NCBI GenBank assembly: GCA_014377795.1
Contig: JACMOY010000282.1
Location: forward strand, 1-8,276
From: Actinomycetota bacterium
GTDB taxonomy: Bacteria; Actinomycetota; Actinomycetes; Actinomycetales; Angustibacteraceae
DNA: 8,276 bases
Direction of reading: 5' to 3'
Below the pieces are notes generated by a model. The model was not told where the DNA came from, made no database searches, and was given only the letters and a program-made list of their open reading frames with translations. A program made the position numbers and the translations under genes. Positions 1 through 7,661 of the stretch are shown piece by piece (the stretch's first letter is position 1; each line of letters starts with the position of its first letter).

Positions 1-2
1 AG

Positions 3-30
3 CCCACCCACCTCAGCTGAGGTGGGTGGG
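3..30. terminator. Perfect 28-bp palindrome, probable transcription terminator
   Basis: Each half is CCCACCCACCTCAG or its exact complement, so the RNA from either strand can fold into a 12-bp GC-rich stem with an AGCT loop. It starts 8 nt past the stop codon of the minus-strand oxidoreductase gene, the usual place for a rho-independent terminator. The U-tract that should follow on the minus strand would fall beyond the window edge, so it cannot be checked. Because the hairpin is symmetric it could also serve a convergent gene to the left. A protein-binding operator is a less likely alternative. Confidence 0.7.
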
Positions 31-38
31 GGCGGCGC

Positions 39-740
39 TCAGATCTCGCAGCCCTGCGGCCCGCAGGCCGCGTCGTCGGTGCCACCGGCCATGACCAGCG
101 TGGGGTGGGACGCCGCCCACGCCTGGTCGAGCACCTGCAGCAGGGCGTCGGCCGGCTGGGCGCCCGACACGCCGTAGGCGCGGTCGATGACGAAGAACGG
201 CACGCCGGTGATGCCGAAGGCCCGCGCCTGCTCCTCGTCGCGGCGCACGTCCTCGGCGTAGGTCTGCCCGGCCAGGGCCGGGGTCACCTCGTCGGCGTCC
301 AGACCCGCCTCGGCGGCCAGCCGGGCGAGCTCGGCGCGGTCACCGACGGCGGCTCCTTGGGTGAAGTAGGCCAGCAGCAGGCGCTCCTTGACGTCGTCCT
401 GCACCCCGCGCAGACCGGCCAGGTGGATCACCTGGTGGGCGTCGAAGGTGTTGGCGGGCGAGGCGAGGTCGAACCGCAGGTCGAGCCCCTCGACCGCGGC
501 GGCGGCCGTCATCTGGTCGAGCATCTCCTGCGCGCGCGGGACGTCGGTGCCGTACTTGACCGCCAGCCGCTCGGCGTACGAGCCCGTCCCGCCCCCGCTC
601 GAGGTGGGGTCGAGCTCGAAGCTCTTCCACTCGACCTCGACCTGGTCGCGGTGCTCGAAGCGGGCCAGCGCGGCCTCGAAGCGGCGCTTGCCGATGTAGC
701 ACCACGGGCAGACGACGTCGGACCAGATCTCGACCTTCAC
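39..740 (-). CDS. DsbA family oxidoreductase, FrnE-like (thioredoxin fold)
   Basis: A 233-residue thioredoxin-fold protein of the DsbA/FrnE type (2-hydroxychromene-2-carboxylate isomerase/DsbA-like superfamily). The redox motif CPWC lies at residues 11-14, directly after the first beta strand; the usual helical insertion fills the middle; and the cis-proline loop is TGVPFF, with Pro181. There is no signal peptide, so it should act in the cytoplasm as a thiol-disulfide oxidoreductase or glutathione/mycothiol-dependent isomerase; the substrate cannot be told. The C-terminus carries a second cysteine pair in CGPQGC (Cys226 and Cys231). The start is GTG at 740, supported by GAGG at 746-749 with 5 nt spacing; an ATG at 749-751 is out of frame and stops after four codons. 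It follows the small unknown gene by 68 bp, so it may be co-transcribed or have its own promoter. A palindromic hairpin follows its stop. Family is confident, function is not. Confidence 0.9.
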   Translation of the reverse strand: MKVEIWSDVVCPWCYIGKRRFEAALARFEHRDQVEVEWKSFELDPTSSGGGTGSYAERLAVKYGTDVPRAQEMLDQMTAAAAVEGLDLRFDLASPANTFDAHQVIHLAGLRGVQDDVKERLLLAYFTQGAAVGDRAELARLAAEAGLDADEVTPALAGQTYAEDVRRDEEQARAFGITGVPFFVIDRAYGVSGAQPADALLQVLDQAWAASHPTLVMAGGTDDAACGPQGCEI

Positions 741-808
741 CAGGACCTCATTCTCGTGACGGAGGGTGCCGTCGTGCGCAACCCCGCCCGCCCGAGCGAC
801 ATTCCGAG

Positions 809-1087
809 TCAGGCGGTGCCGTAGTCGGCGGCGGCGATCGCCGCGACGGTCTGCGCGTCGTCGAACCCCTCGGAGCCGGGGATCTGCGGGATGAACCCGA
901 CCAGGACGCCGTCACGCATGATCTGCGCCTCGAGGCCCGCGGCGCCGTCGACGTCCCACAGCGCCTCGCGGCCGTCGCCGAGCGGGATCCGGATGCCGAA
1001 CCGGTACGCGGCCGGTCGCGCCACCCGGGCGATCAGACCACGCTCGACCAGTGCGGCCGCGATGCGGCCGGCTTCGTCTTCTCTCAT
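809..1087 (-). CDS. Conserved-looking small protein of unknown function (92 aa)
   Basis: I do not recognise this protein. From the ATG at 1087 it is 92 residues, acidic overall, with no signal peptide, membrane segment or cysteine. An N-terminal helix (about residues 1-18, starting MREDEAGRIAAALVERG) is followed by alternating strands, including FGIRIPLGDGREALWDVDG, and a C-terminal helix ending ADYGTA. This looks like a small alpha/beta fold rather than noise, and third codon positions are strongly G/C like the neighbours. The frame stays open upstream into the helicase gene, but that part translates to Arg/Pro/Ser-rich shadow sequence. A TTG at 1102 with AGGA at 1108-1111 (5 nt spacing) is an alternative start adding five residues; the ATG itself has no clear ribosome site. 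It lies 49 bp after the helicase stop and 68 bp before the oxidoreductase, so co-transcription with the helicase is likely. Confidence 0.7.
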   Translation of the reverse strand: MREDEAGRIAAALVERGLIARVARPAAYRFGIRIPLGDGREALWDVDGAAGLEAQIMRDGVLVGFIPQIPGSEGFDDAQTVAAIAAADYGTA

Positions 1088-1136
1088 CGCGACATCGTGC
1101 AAGCCGTTCCTGGACGCAACCTGGGAGCGGCGCGGT

Positions 1137-3404
1137 TCAGCCGGCCTCGGACGGCGCCGCCAGCCCGAGCATCGCCAGGCGCATGGCCACGGCCGCCACC
1201 TCGGCGTCGAACTGGTCGGCGAGCTCCTCGAGGGTGCAGCCGAAGTGGACGCCCTCACGCAGCTCCTGGTCCTGCTCGGCGGTCCAGGCCCGGCCCTGCA
1301 CCACCGCCGTCCGGCTGGCGTCGGGCACCGGCGTCGGCTCGGGATCCGGTGTCGCGACGGGTTCCGGTTCGCGAGCCGGCTCAGCCGGCGGCACGACCTC
1401 GGCGCGGGGCCCGCGCATGGCCTCGACCCGCAGCGCCGGGTCGCTCACCGCCCACACCTCACCGGCGGCGGCGTCGAGCCGGGCCAGCGCCGCAAGGGCG
1501 ACGGCCTTGTCGGCGGTCGGCCAGAACGGGGGCAGCGACTGGCGCAGGAATCCGCCGTAGCGCGCGGTCGCGAGGCGCGAGTCGAGGACGGCGACGACCC
1601 CGCGGTCGGCGGCCGAGCGGATCAGCCGGCCGGACCCCTGTGCCAGGCGCAGCGCCGCGTAGGTCGCCGACACGGCCATGAAGCCGTTGCCGCCGGCATC
1701 GGCGACGGCCTGCGAGCGCGCGGCCATCAGCGGGTCGTCCGGGCGCGGGAAGGGGATGCGGTCGATCACGACCAGCTGGCACGCCGGGCCCGGGACGTCG
1801 ACGCCCTGCCACAGCGACAGCGTGCCGAACAGGCAGGTGCGCGGGTCACGGGCGAAGGCGCGCACCAGGGTGGCGGTCTGGTCCTCGCCCTGGCACAGCA
1901 CCGGGACGTCGAGCCGCTCGCGCATCGCCTCGGCGGCGGCCTGCGCGGCGCGCATCGAGGAGAACAGCCCTAGGGTGCGCCCGCCGGCGGCGCGCACCAG
2001 CTCGGCGAGCTCGTCCATCACGATGTCGCTCGCGCCGTCGCGACCGGGCGCCGCGAGGTGGCGCGCGACGTACAGGATCGCCTGCTTCGGGTAGTCGAAC
2101 GGGCTGCCCACGTCCAGGCCCTGCCAGCCGGGCGCGTCCGGCCCGGACAACCCGACGGTGCGCGCGATGGCGTCGAAGGTGCCGCCCAGCTCGAGGGTGG
2201 CCGAGGTGAGGACGACGGTGCGCTGAGGGTACAGCCGCTCGCGCAGCATCCCGGCGACGCTGACCGGCGCGACCCGCAGCACCGTGCCGCGCCGGTTGTC
2301 GTCGGCGGCCCACGCCACGTCGAGGTCACCCCCCTCGAGCAGCCGCTGGGCGACGTCCAGGATCTCGTCCATCAGGGCCCGCGCGACCTGTCGGGCGCCG
2401 TCGTTCTCGCCGCCCTTGAGCGCGGTCGCGGCTGCTCGCGCGGCGTCGCGCACCAGGTTCAGGGCCGCGGCGAGCTGCTCGGGCAGGGCGGTCAGCCGGC
2501 CGGGTGCGAGCAGCTCGACCGCACCGCGCAGCGCGTCGGCGGCGGCCTCGAGGTCGTCGGTGTCGGCCATCATCGGCGCGGCTCGGCGGGCCGCCCGCTC
2601 GACCATGACCGGGGTGAGCTCGCCGGTGACGGTGGAGGTGACCCGGTCGACCAGCTCGTGCCCCTCGTCGATGACCACCAGGTCGTGCTCGGGCAGGATC
2701 TGGCGGCCCTCGAAGGCGTCGATCGCGAGCAGCGCGTGGTTGGTGACCACCACGTCCGCGTCACGGGCCGAGGATCGGGCCAGCTCGACGAAGCAGTCGC
2801 TGACCATCGGGCAGCGCTGGCCGAGACACTCCTGCGCGGACACCGACACCTGGCGCCAGGCCCGCTCGCTCACCCCGGGCACCAGCTCGTCGCGGTCGCC
2901 GGACTCGGTCTCGTCGGCCCACTCGCGCAGCCGGACGACCTCCTCGCCGAGCCGGCTGGCGGCCTGCGCCCTCGCGACCACCCCGCCCAGCGACGTCCCG
3001 GCGAGCAGCGTGTCGTCCTCGTCGACTGGGAACCCACCGACGAGCTTGTGCCGGCACAGGTAGTTGCGCCGGCCCTTGACCAGGCCGTAGCGCAGACGTC
3101 GGCCCAGCAGCGCCGCCAGCGCGTCCACCACGCGCGGCAGGTCGCGGTCGACGACCTGGGCCTGCAGCGCGAGCGTGGCGGTCGCGACGACGACCGGCTT
3201 GCCGGTGGCCACCGCGTGCGCGAGGGCGGGCACGAGGTACGCGACGGACTTGCCGGTCCCGGTGCCGGCCTGGACGAGCAGGTGCTCACCCGAGCTGATC
3301 GCGTGCTCGACCGCCTCGGCCATCGCCACCTGCCCCGGCCGCTCGGTGCCACCGATGCCGGCCACGGCCGCGTGCATGAGGTCGGCCAGCGCGGGTGTGG
3401 GCAC
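1137..3404 (-). CDS. dinG: DinG-family ATP-dependent DNA helicase (XPD-like, Fe-S), with C-terminal HTH-like extension
   Basis: A 755-residue superfamily 2 helicase of the DinG/XPD group, which unwinds DNA 5'-3' and clears R-loops, D-loops and other structures during repair and replication. Visible motifs in order: Walker A AGTGTGKS (46-53); motif Ia TATLALQAQ (75-83); four cysteines spaced as an Fe-S cluster (Cys117, Cys193, Cys198, Cys204); Walker B DEGH (246-249); TSATL (400-404); motif V WQGVDVPG (from 532); and motif VI QGSGRLIR (589-596). All key residues are present, so it should be active. After the core comes a Pro/Glu-rich linker (about 668-700), then a compact helical segment (about 706-750, RAWTAEQDQELREGV onward) that E. 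coli DinG does not have. The start is GTG at 3404; an ATG at 3377 is possible, and neither has a good ribosome site, so the first 9 residues are uncertain. It follows the dhaM stop by 58 bp. Confidence 0.93.
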   Translation of the reverse strand: MPTPALADLMHAAVAGIGGTERPGQVAMAEAVEHAISSGEHLLVQAGTGTGKSVAYLVPALAHAVATGKPVVVATATLALQAQVVDRDLPRVVDALAALLGRRLRYGLVKGRRNYLCRHKLVGGFPVDEDDTLLAGTSLGGVVARAQAASRLGEEVVRLREWADETESGDRDELVPGVSERAWRQVSVSAQECLGQRCPMVSDCFVELARSSARDADVVVTNHALLAIDAFEGRQILPEHDLVVIDEGHELVDRVTSTVTGELTPVMVERAARRAAPMMADTDDLEAAADALRGAVELLAPGRLTALPEQLAAALNLVRDAARAAATALKGGENDGARQVARALMDEILDVAQRLLEGGDLDVAWAADDNRRGTVLRVAPVSVAGMLRERLYPQRTVVLTSATLELGGTFDAIARTVGLSGPDAPGWQGLDVGSPFDYPKQAILYVARHLAAPGRDGASDIVMDELAELVRAAGGRTLGLFSSMRAAQAAAEAMRERLDVPVLCQGEDQTATLVRAFARDPRTCLFGTLSLWQGVDVPGPACQLVVIDRIPFPRPDDPLMAARSQAVADAGGNGFMAVSATYAALRLAQGSGRLIRSAADRGVVAVLDSRLATARYGGFLRQSLPPFWPTADKAVALAALARLDAAAGEVWAVSDPALRVEAMRGPRAEVVPPAEPAREPEPVATPDPEPTPVPDASRTAVVQGRAWTAEQDQELREGVHFGCTLEELADQFDAEVAAVAMRLAMLGLAAPSEAG

Positions 3405-3462
3405 CGGTCGAGGCTAGTCGCCCGGGCCGTTTCGGCCGTCGAGGGCCTGTGGACGGGCCGGG

Positions 3463-5970
3463 CTAGGGCGTGGCCCCGCCGGCTGTCGTCGCTCGCCGGA
3501 CCAGCGCACGCACCTCGCCGGCGTCGCGCAGCGTCAGCGCCGTCTGGGCGATCGCCCGACACCGCTCGAGGTCGAGGGTCCTGATGATCGCCTTGACCGC
3601 GGGCACCGCCTCCGGCGAGACGCTCAGCTCGCGCACCCCCAGACCCACCAGGACGGGGACGGCGACCTCATCGGAGGCCGACTCCCCGCAGACGGCCACG
3701 TCGACCGCGCTCCCGGCGCACTGACAGACCCGGTGAACGAGCTGGAGCACCCCGGGGTCGAGGGCGTCGTGCAGAGCCGCGACCGCGGGGTTGCCTCGCT
3801 CAGCCGCCAGCGTGTACTGCGTCAGGTCGTTCGTGCCGATGCTCACGAAGTCCACGTGAGGCAGGAAGGACTCGATCTTCAAGGCGGCGGCAGGTACTTC
3901 GACCATGATGCCGACGCGCAGCTGCGGTGTCCCGCCGGCGGCCAGCGCGGCGTCGTCCAGCATCTGACGGGCCTGCAGCAGCTCGTCGACCGAGGTCACC
4001 ATCGGGAACATGACGTCGATCGCCATCCGTCGCGCCGTTCTGCACAACGCCGTCAGCTGCTGCTGCAGCAGGTGCGGGCGGTCCAGACTCAGCCGGATCC
4101 CGCGTCGGCCGAGGAACGGGTTCTGCTCGGCGGGGGCCGGGAGGTAGCTGAGGGGTTTGTCCCCCCCGACGTCCAGGGTGCGAAAGACGGTTCGGCGCCC
4201 TGGCAGAGCCGCGCAGATGGCGTCGTACACCTGCTCCTGCTCGACCACCTCGGGGGGTTTCACGCGGTCGAGGAACAAGAACTCGGTCCGGACGAGCCCG
4301 ACGCCGTCGGCTCCGTTCGATGCGGCGGTGGTGGTGTCCGCGGCCGAACCCACGTTGGCCAGCACCTCGATGTGCACGCCGTCGCGAGAGACCGCGGGCT
4401 GGCCGGCCATCGCCAGCTGCTGGGTCCGCCGCTCGGCCAGCGCGGCAGCGCGGACGGTCAGTTCCTCGATCGTCTCGGGTGAGGGGTCGACGAACAGCTC
4501 ACCCGTGCCGCCGTCGAGGGCGACGGCAGTGCCCGCGGGCAGGTCCAGCACCGCGCTGCCGGCCGAGACGACCATCGGGATGCCGCGGGCCCGGGCGATG
4601 ATCGCCGCGTGCGAGCTGGGGCTTCCGTGAGCCAGCACCAGCGCCCGCACGGCGGCCGCGTCCAGGGCAGCGACGTCGGCCGGGGTGATGTCGTCGACGA
4701 CGACGACGCCCGTGGACCACTCGTCGCCAGCGGGTGCGCCGTTCAGAGCACGCAGGACCTGCTGGGCGACAGCAGCGACGTCGGCGGCCCGCTCGCGCAG
4801 GTACGGGTCCGGGATCTGCGACCACTGGGTGTGCACCGCCGCCAGGGCGGTCGTCCAGGCTCGAGCCGCGCTCAGCCCCTCACGGACCTTCGCCTCGACG
4901 TCGGCGAGGACGTCCGGGTCGCCCAGCAGTGCGAGGTGAGCGTCGAAGATCGCCGCCTCGGAGGACCCCGTCTCACGACGGGTGCGCTCGCGCAGCTGCT
5001 CCAACCCGCGTCGGACGTCGTCCACCGCCGCCACCACCCGACGCCACTGCACGTCGGGGTCACCCGGTGCGTCCTCGGGCACGTCGTCGTCGACGTCCGC
5101 GGTGAGCAGTCCGGCCACCTCGGCGATGACGACACCGGGCGTCGCCGGCATCGGCTGCCGGGCATCGCCAACGGCACGGACGGCGGGGGTGTCCGCAGCC
5201 ACGGCGACATCGTCGCGGCCGGGGTGGTCCGGCTCGTCGAAACGTCGGGCGGCCAGCGCCACCACCTGCTCGACCGCCTCCTGAGCCTGCCTGCCGCTGG
5301 CCCGGACCTCGATGCGGTGGCCGTGCAGCGCCCCCAGGATGGCCACCCTGCTCAGGCTGTTGGCCGGGACGGGCCCGGCTCCGGTCGTGAGGTTCACCAG
5401 CTGCACCGAGGCGTCCAGCCCGCGCACCTCACCCACCAGGCGCGCCGCGGGTCGTGCATGCAGCCCGTGGTCGCCCAGCACGGTGAACTCGGCGACGGCG
5501 CTCGGCGCCGGACCGGTCTGCTCGACCGGTGGCCCGTCGGCGGTCGTCGTCCCGAGGTGAGTGGCCTTGCCCATCAGCGCCGAGCTCGCCTCGGCCGCCA
5601 CCTCGTGACGGTCGGCGCCACCCGCGGCAGCGACCGCGGCCACGATGAGCCCCTCGACGATCGGCGCCGACGACAGGATCACCCGTTCGCGCGCCGCGGG
5701 ATCGGCCATCAGCTCCAGCGCGAGCTCGGTGCTCAGCACGGCGCTGCCCATGTCCATCAGCACCACGACGCCCGACGAGCCGTTGGCGCGCTCGATGGCC
5801 TCCTTGATGCGGACGGCGTCTGTGCCGAAGGTCGACTCGTCGAGCCCCGCGGCTGCCTCGATGACCACGGGTTGACCGTTCAGCATCTCGCCCGCCAGGG
5901 CGATCGCCGCTCGGGCGAGCTGACGGCTGTGCGAGACCACGACGATCCCCACTGCCTCGTGCGGAGCCAT
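3463..5970 (-). CDS. dhaM: DhaM-HPr-Enzyme I fusion: PEP-dependent phosphoryl donor for dihydroxyacetone kinase
   Basis: An 835-residue multidomain PTS protein that moves phosphate from PEP to the ADP bound in DhaL. Domain order: EIIA of the mannose type (1 to about 135; phospho-accepting His14 in VVSHS, and DMGSAVLSTELALE); a short linker; HPr (about 158-246; His171 in GLHARPAA); then Enzyme I (about 272-835). The Enzyme I part has the phosphohistidine swivel domain with His454 (SPSSHAAIIARARGIP) and a full PEP-binding barrel: RTEFLF (561-566), FRTLDVGGDKPL (596-607), NPFLGRRGIRLSLDRP, VEVPAA (690-695), SIGTNDLTQYTLA and the proton-donor Cys761 in VCGES. E. coli DhaM is about 472 residues with a truncated Enzyme I, so this fusion appears self-sufficient. 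The start is ATG at 5970; a purine-rich AGGAGAGGAA lies upstream at a somewhat long distance. The gene begins 50 bp after dhaL. It is often annotated simply as PEP-protein phosphotransferase. Confidence 0.95.
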   Translation of the reverse strand: MAPHEAVGIVVVSHSRQLARAAIALAGEMLNGQPVVIEAAAGLDESTFGTDAVRIKEAIERANGSSGVVVLMDMGSAVLSTELALELMADPAARERVILSSAPIVEGLIVAAVAAAGGADRHEVAAEASSALMGKATHLGTTTADGPPVEQTGPAPSAVAEFTVLGDHGLHARPAARLVGEVRGLDASVQLVNLTTGAGPVPANSLSRVAILGALHGHRIEVRASGRQAQEAVEQVVALAARRFDEPDHPGRDDVAVAADTPAVRAVGDARQPMPATPGVVIAEVAGLLTADVDDDVPEDAPGDPDVQWRRVVAAVDDVRRGLEQLRERTRRETGSSEAAIFDAHLALLGDPDVLADVEAKVREGLSAARAWTTALAAVHTQWSQIPDPYLRERAADVAAVAQQVLRALNGAPAGDEWSTGVVVVDDITPADVAALDAAAVRALVLAHGSPSSHAAIIARARGIPMVVSAGSAVLDLPAGTAVALDGGTGELFVDPSPETIEELTVRAAALAERRTQQLAMAGQPAVSRDGVHIEVLANVGSAADTTTAASNGADGVGLVRTEFLFLDRVKPPEVVEQEQVYDAICAALPGRRTVFRTLDVGGDKPLSYLPAPAEQNPFLGRRGIRLSLDRPHLLQQQLTALCRTARRMAIDVMFPMVTSVDELLQARQMLDDAALAAGGTPQLRVGIMVEVPAAALKIESFLPHVDFVSIGTNDLTQYTLAAERGNPAVAALHDALDPGVLQLVHRVCQCAGSAVDVAVCGESASDEVAVPVLVGLGVRELSVSPEAVPAVKAIIRTLDLERCRAIAQTALTLRDAGEVRALVRRATTAGGATP

Positions 5971-5981
5971 CGTGGTGGGCG

Positions 5982-5991
5982 TTCCTCTCCT
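5982..5991 (-). promoter_or_regulatory. Ribosome binding site of dhaM, long spacing
   Basis: The minus strand reads AGGAGAGGAA, a good Shine-Dalgarno match. Its last G is 13 nt from the ATG at 5970, which is longer than usual. No in-frame start codon lies closer: upstream codons are ACG, ACC, CCC. A GTG at 5952 would be six codons further on and still leaves the EIIA strand GIVVVSHS intact, but it has a weaker upstream signal. I keep the ATG. Confidence 0.55.
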
Positions 5992-6020
5992 GGTGACGTT
6001 GTCGTCTGCGGGGACGCTCG

Positions 6021-6656
6021 TCAGCGGCCGAGCTCGCTGGCGGCCTCGAGCAGCAGGGCGACGCTGGTCGCCCCGGGATCCTGGTGGCCCACGCTGCGTT
6101 CGCCCAGGTAGCTGGCCCTGCCCTTGCGGGCCAGCATGGGCGTCGTGCAGTCCCGACCGGTCGCTGCCGCCTCGCTGGCGCGGGCCACCGCGTCAGCCAG
6201 CGGCAGGCCCTCGGCCAGAGCCGCGTCCAGCGCGTCGGCCGCCGGCGCGAGGGCGTCGACCATGGTCTTGTCGCCGAGCTCGGCCTTGCCGCGGGCGACG
6301 ACGCCCTCCAGCCCGGCACGCAGCGCGGTGCCCAGCTCTTGCGACGGCACCTCGCCAGCGTCGCCGAGCGCAGTTCCCATCCGCAGGAACAGGGTGCCGA
6401 ACAACGGTCCGCTCGCCCCCCCGACGGTGGAGATCAGGGTCATGCCCACCCCGGTCAGCACGGCGCCCGCAGCGGTCGGCTGCGCGTCGTCCAGCGCTTT
6501 GACGACGGCTGACATGCCGCGGTCCATGTTGGCCCCGTGGTCGGCGTCCCCGATGGCTGCGTCCAGCTCGGTGAGGTGCTCGCGGTTCTGCGCGATCAGG
6601 GTGGCGAACTGCCGGACCCACTGCGCCATCGCAGCCGCGCTGAGGTTCTCGCTCAC
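6021..6656 (-). CDS. dhaL: Dihydroxyacetone kinase, ADP-binding subunit DhaL
   Basis: A 211-residue DhaL, the normal length for the PTS-dependent type. It keeps ADP/ATP permanently bound with two Mg ions, accepts phosphate from DhaM and passes it to the dihydroxyacetone held by DhaK. The metal/nucleotide motif DAAIGDADHGANMDRG (32-47) has the three aspartates Asp32, Asp37 and Asp39, equivalent to Asp30, Asp35 and Asp37 of E. coli. Also present are GGASGPLFGTLF (79-90), GDKTMVDAL (128-136) and the C-terminal GRASYLGERSVGHQDPGATS (179-198), all family signatures. The start is GTG at 6656, only 3 nt past the dhaK stop, with GGGGA inside the dhaK 3' end as a likely ribosome site, so translation is probably coupled to dhaK. 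dhaM follows after 50 bp. Confidence 0.96.
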   Translation of the reverse strand: MSENLSAAAMAQWVRQFATLIAQNREHLTELDAAIGDADHGANMDRGMSAVVKALDDAQPTAAGAVLTGVGMTLISTVGGASGPLFGTLFLRMGTALGDAGEVPSQELGTALRAGLEGVVARGKAELGDKTMVDALAPAADALDAALAEGLPLADAVARASEAAATGRDCTTPMLARKGRASYLGERSVGHQDPGATSVALLLEAASELGR

Positions 6657-6659
6657 GTC

Positions 6660-7661
6660 TCAGGTTCCCCATCGCAGAGCGGGAGTGTTGACCGGAGCGT
6701 CCCAGAGCGAGAGCAGGTCGTCGTCCACCTTCAGCAACGTGATGGACGTCCCGGCCATGTCCAAGGCGGTGATGTACGAGCCGACCAGCGAGCGGGCGAC
6801 GCGGATGCCGTGCTGGCCGAGCAACGTGTTGACCTCGTTGAACATGATGTAGAGCTCGAGCAGCGGGGTCCCGCCGAGTCCGTTCACGAACGCGATGACG
6901 CCGTCGCCGGAGGTGAACGGGAGGTCGGCCAGGATTGGTTCGAGGAGCATGGCCGCGATGTCCTTGGCGGGCGCGAGGGGAACCCGGCGCCGACCCGGTT
7001 CGCCGTGGATGCCCACCCCCAGCTCCATGTCCGCCTCGCCCAGGTCGAAGGTCGGCTTGCCGGCCGCAGGCACGGTGCACGAGGTGAGGGCGACGCCCAT
7101 GCTGCGGCCGTTGGCGTTGACAGCCCTGGCGACGTCGGCGACCTGGTCGAGGGTGCGGTCCTGCTCGGCTGCTGCGCCGGCGATCTTCTCCAGCAGCACG
7201 GTGACCCCGACACCGCGTCGCCCAGCTGTCCAGGTGCTGTCCTGGACGGCGACGTCGTCGTCGGTGACCACCGAGACGACGCGGGTGCCGGCCTGGCTGG
7301 CCGTCATCTCGGCCGCCATGTCGAAGTTCATCACGTCCCCGGTGTAGTTCTTCACCACCTGGAGAACACCGGCCCCGCCATCGACCAGCTTGATCGCCGC
7401 GATCATCTGCTGGGGTACCGGCGAGGTGAAGACCTCCCCGGCGCAGGCTGCATCGAGCATGCCCAGACCGACGAACCCGCCGTGCAGCGGCTCGTGCCCA
7501 GATCCCCCGCCGGAGATGATGCCCACCTTGCCGGGTCGAGGGGGCTGCGCTCGGTGGATGATCTTGTTCGCGTGATCCACGCTCAGGCTGGCGTGCGCCG
7601 CTTCCATGCCCAGCAGCGCCTCTGCCACGACGTCGTTCGGGTCGTTGATCAGCTTCTTCAT
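6660..7661 (-). CDS. dhaK: Dihydroxyacetone kinase, substrate-binding subunit DhaK
   Basis: A 333-residue DhaK, which binds dihydroxyacetone as a covalent hemiaminal and receives phosphate from DhaL-bound ATP, giving dihydroxyacetone phosphate for glycolysis. Key features are GGGSGHEPLHGG (51-62, with His56), KNYTGDVMNFD (104-114, with Asp109) and ELGVGIHGEPG, in which His219 is the covalent substrate ligand (His218 in E. coli). The C-terminus, WDAPVNTPALRWGT, matches the family end. The DhaK-type length and a separate DhaL show that this is the PTS-dependent enzyme, not the fused ATP-dependent kinase. The ATG at 7661 has GAGAGG at 7669-7674 with 7 nt spacing. The ATG overlaps the stop of an upstream open frame as TGATG. 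It is the first definite gene of dhaK-dhaL-dhaM. No dha regulator, aldolase or glycerol dehydrogenase gene is in the window. Confidence 0.97.
   Translation of the reverse strand: MKKLINDPNDVVAEALLGMEAAHASLSVDHANKIIHRAQPPRPGKVGIISGGGSGHEPLHGGFVGLGMLDAACAGEVFTSPVPQQMIAAIKLVDGGAGVLQVVKNYTGDVMNFDMAAEMTASQAGTRVVSVVTDDDVAVQDSTWTAGRRGVGVTVLLEKIAGAAAEQDRTLDQVADVARAVNANGRSMGVALTSCTVPAAGKPTFDLGEADMELGVGIHGEPGRRRVPLAPAKDIAAMLLEPILADLPFTSGDGVIAFVNGLGGTPLLELYIMFNEVNTLLGQHGIRVARSLVGSYITALDMAGTSITLLKVDDDLLSLWDAPVNTPALRWGT

Noticed and set aside
758..773. GACGG/CCGTC inverted repeat upstream of the oxidoreductase gene
   Set aside because: Five-bp arms with a 6-nt loop are expected by chance here, and no promoter elements at sensible spacing accompany it.
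3425..3437. GGCCG-TTT-CGGCC hairpin between dhaM and the helicase as a terminator
   Set aside because: The stem is only 5 bp with a 3-nt loop and no U-tract follows, so it is too weak to call in such GC-rich sequence.
2058..3584. Long plus-strand open frame opposite the helicase (508 codons)
   Set aside because: It is a shadow of the strongly coding minus strand in GC-rich DNA; the translation is rich in Arg, Gly, Val and Gln with no recognisable motif and runs across the helicase start and the intergenic gap into dhaM.
4609..6111. Long plus-strand open frame opposite dhaM (500 codons)
   Set aside because: Low-complexity Arg/His/Gly-rich translation opposite a gene with all PTS active-site motifs intact; it also crosses the dhaM-dhaL gap.
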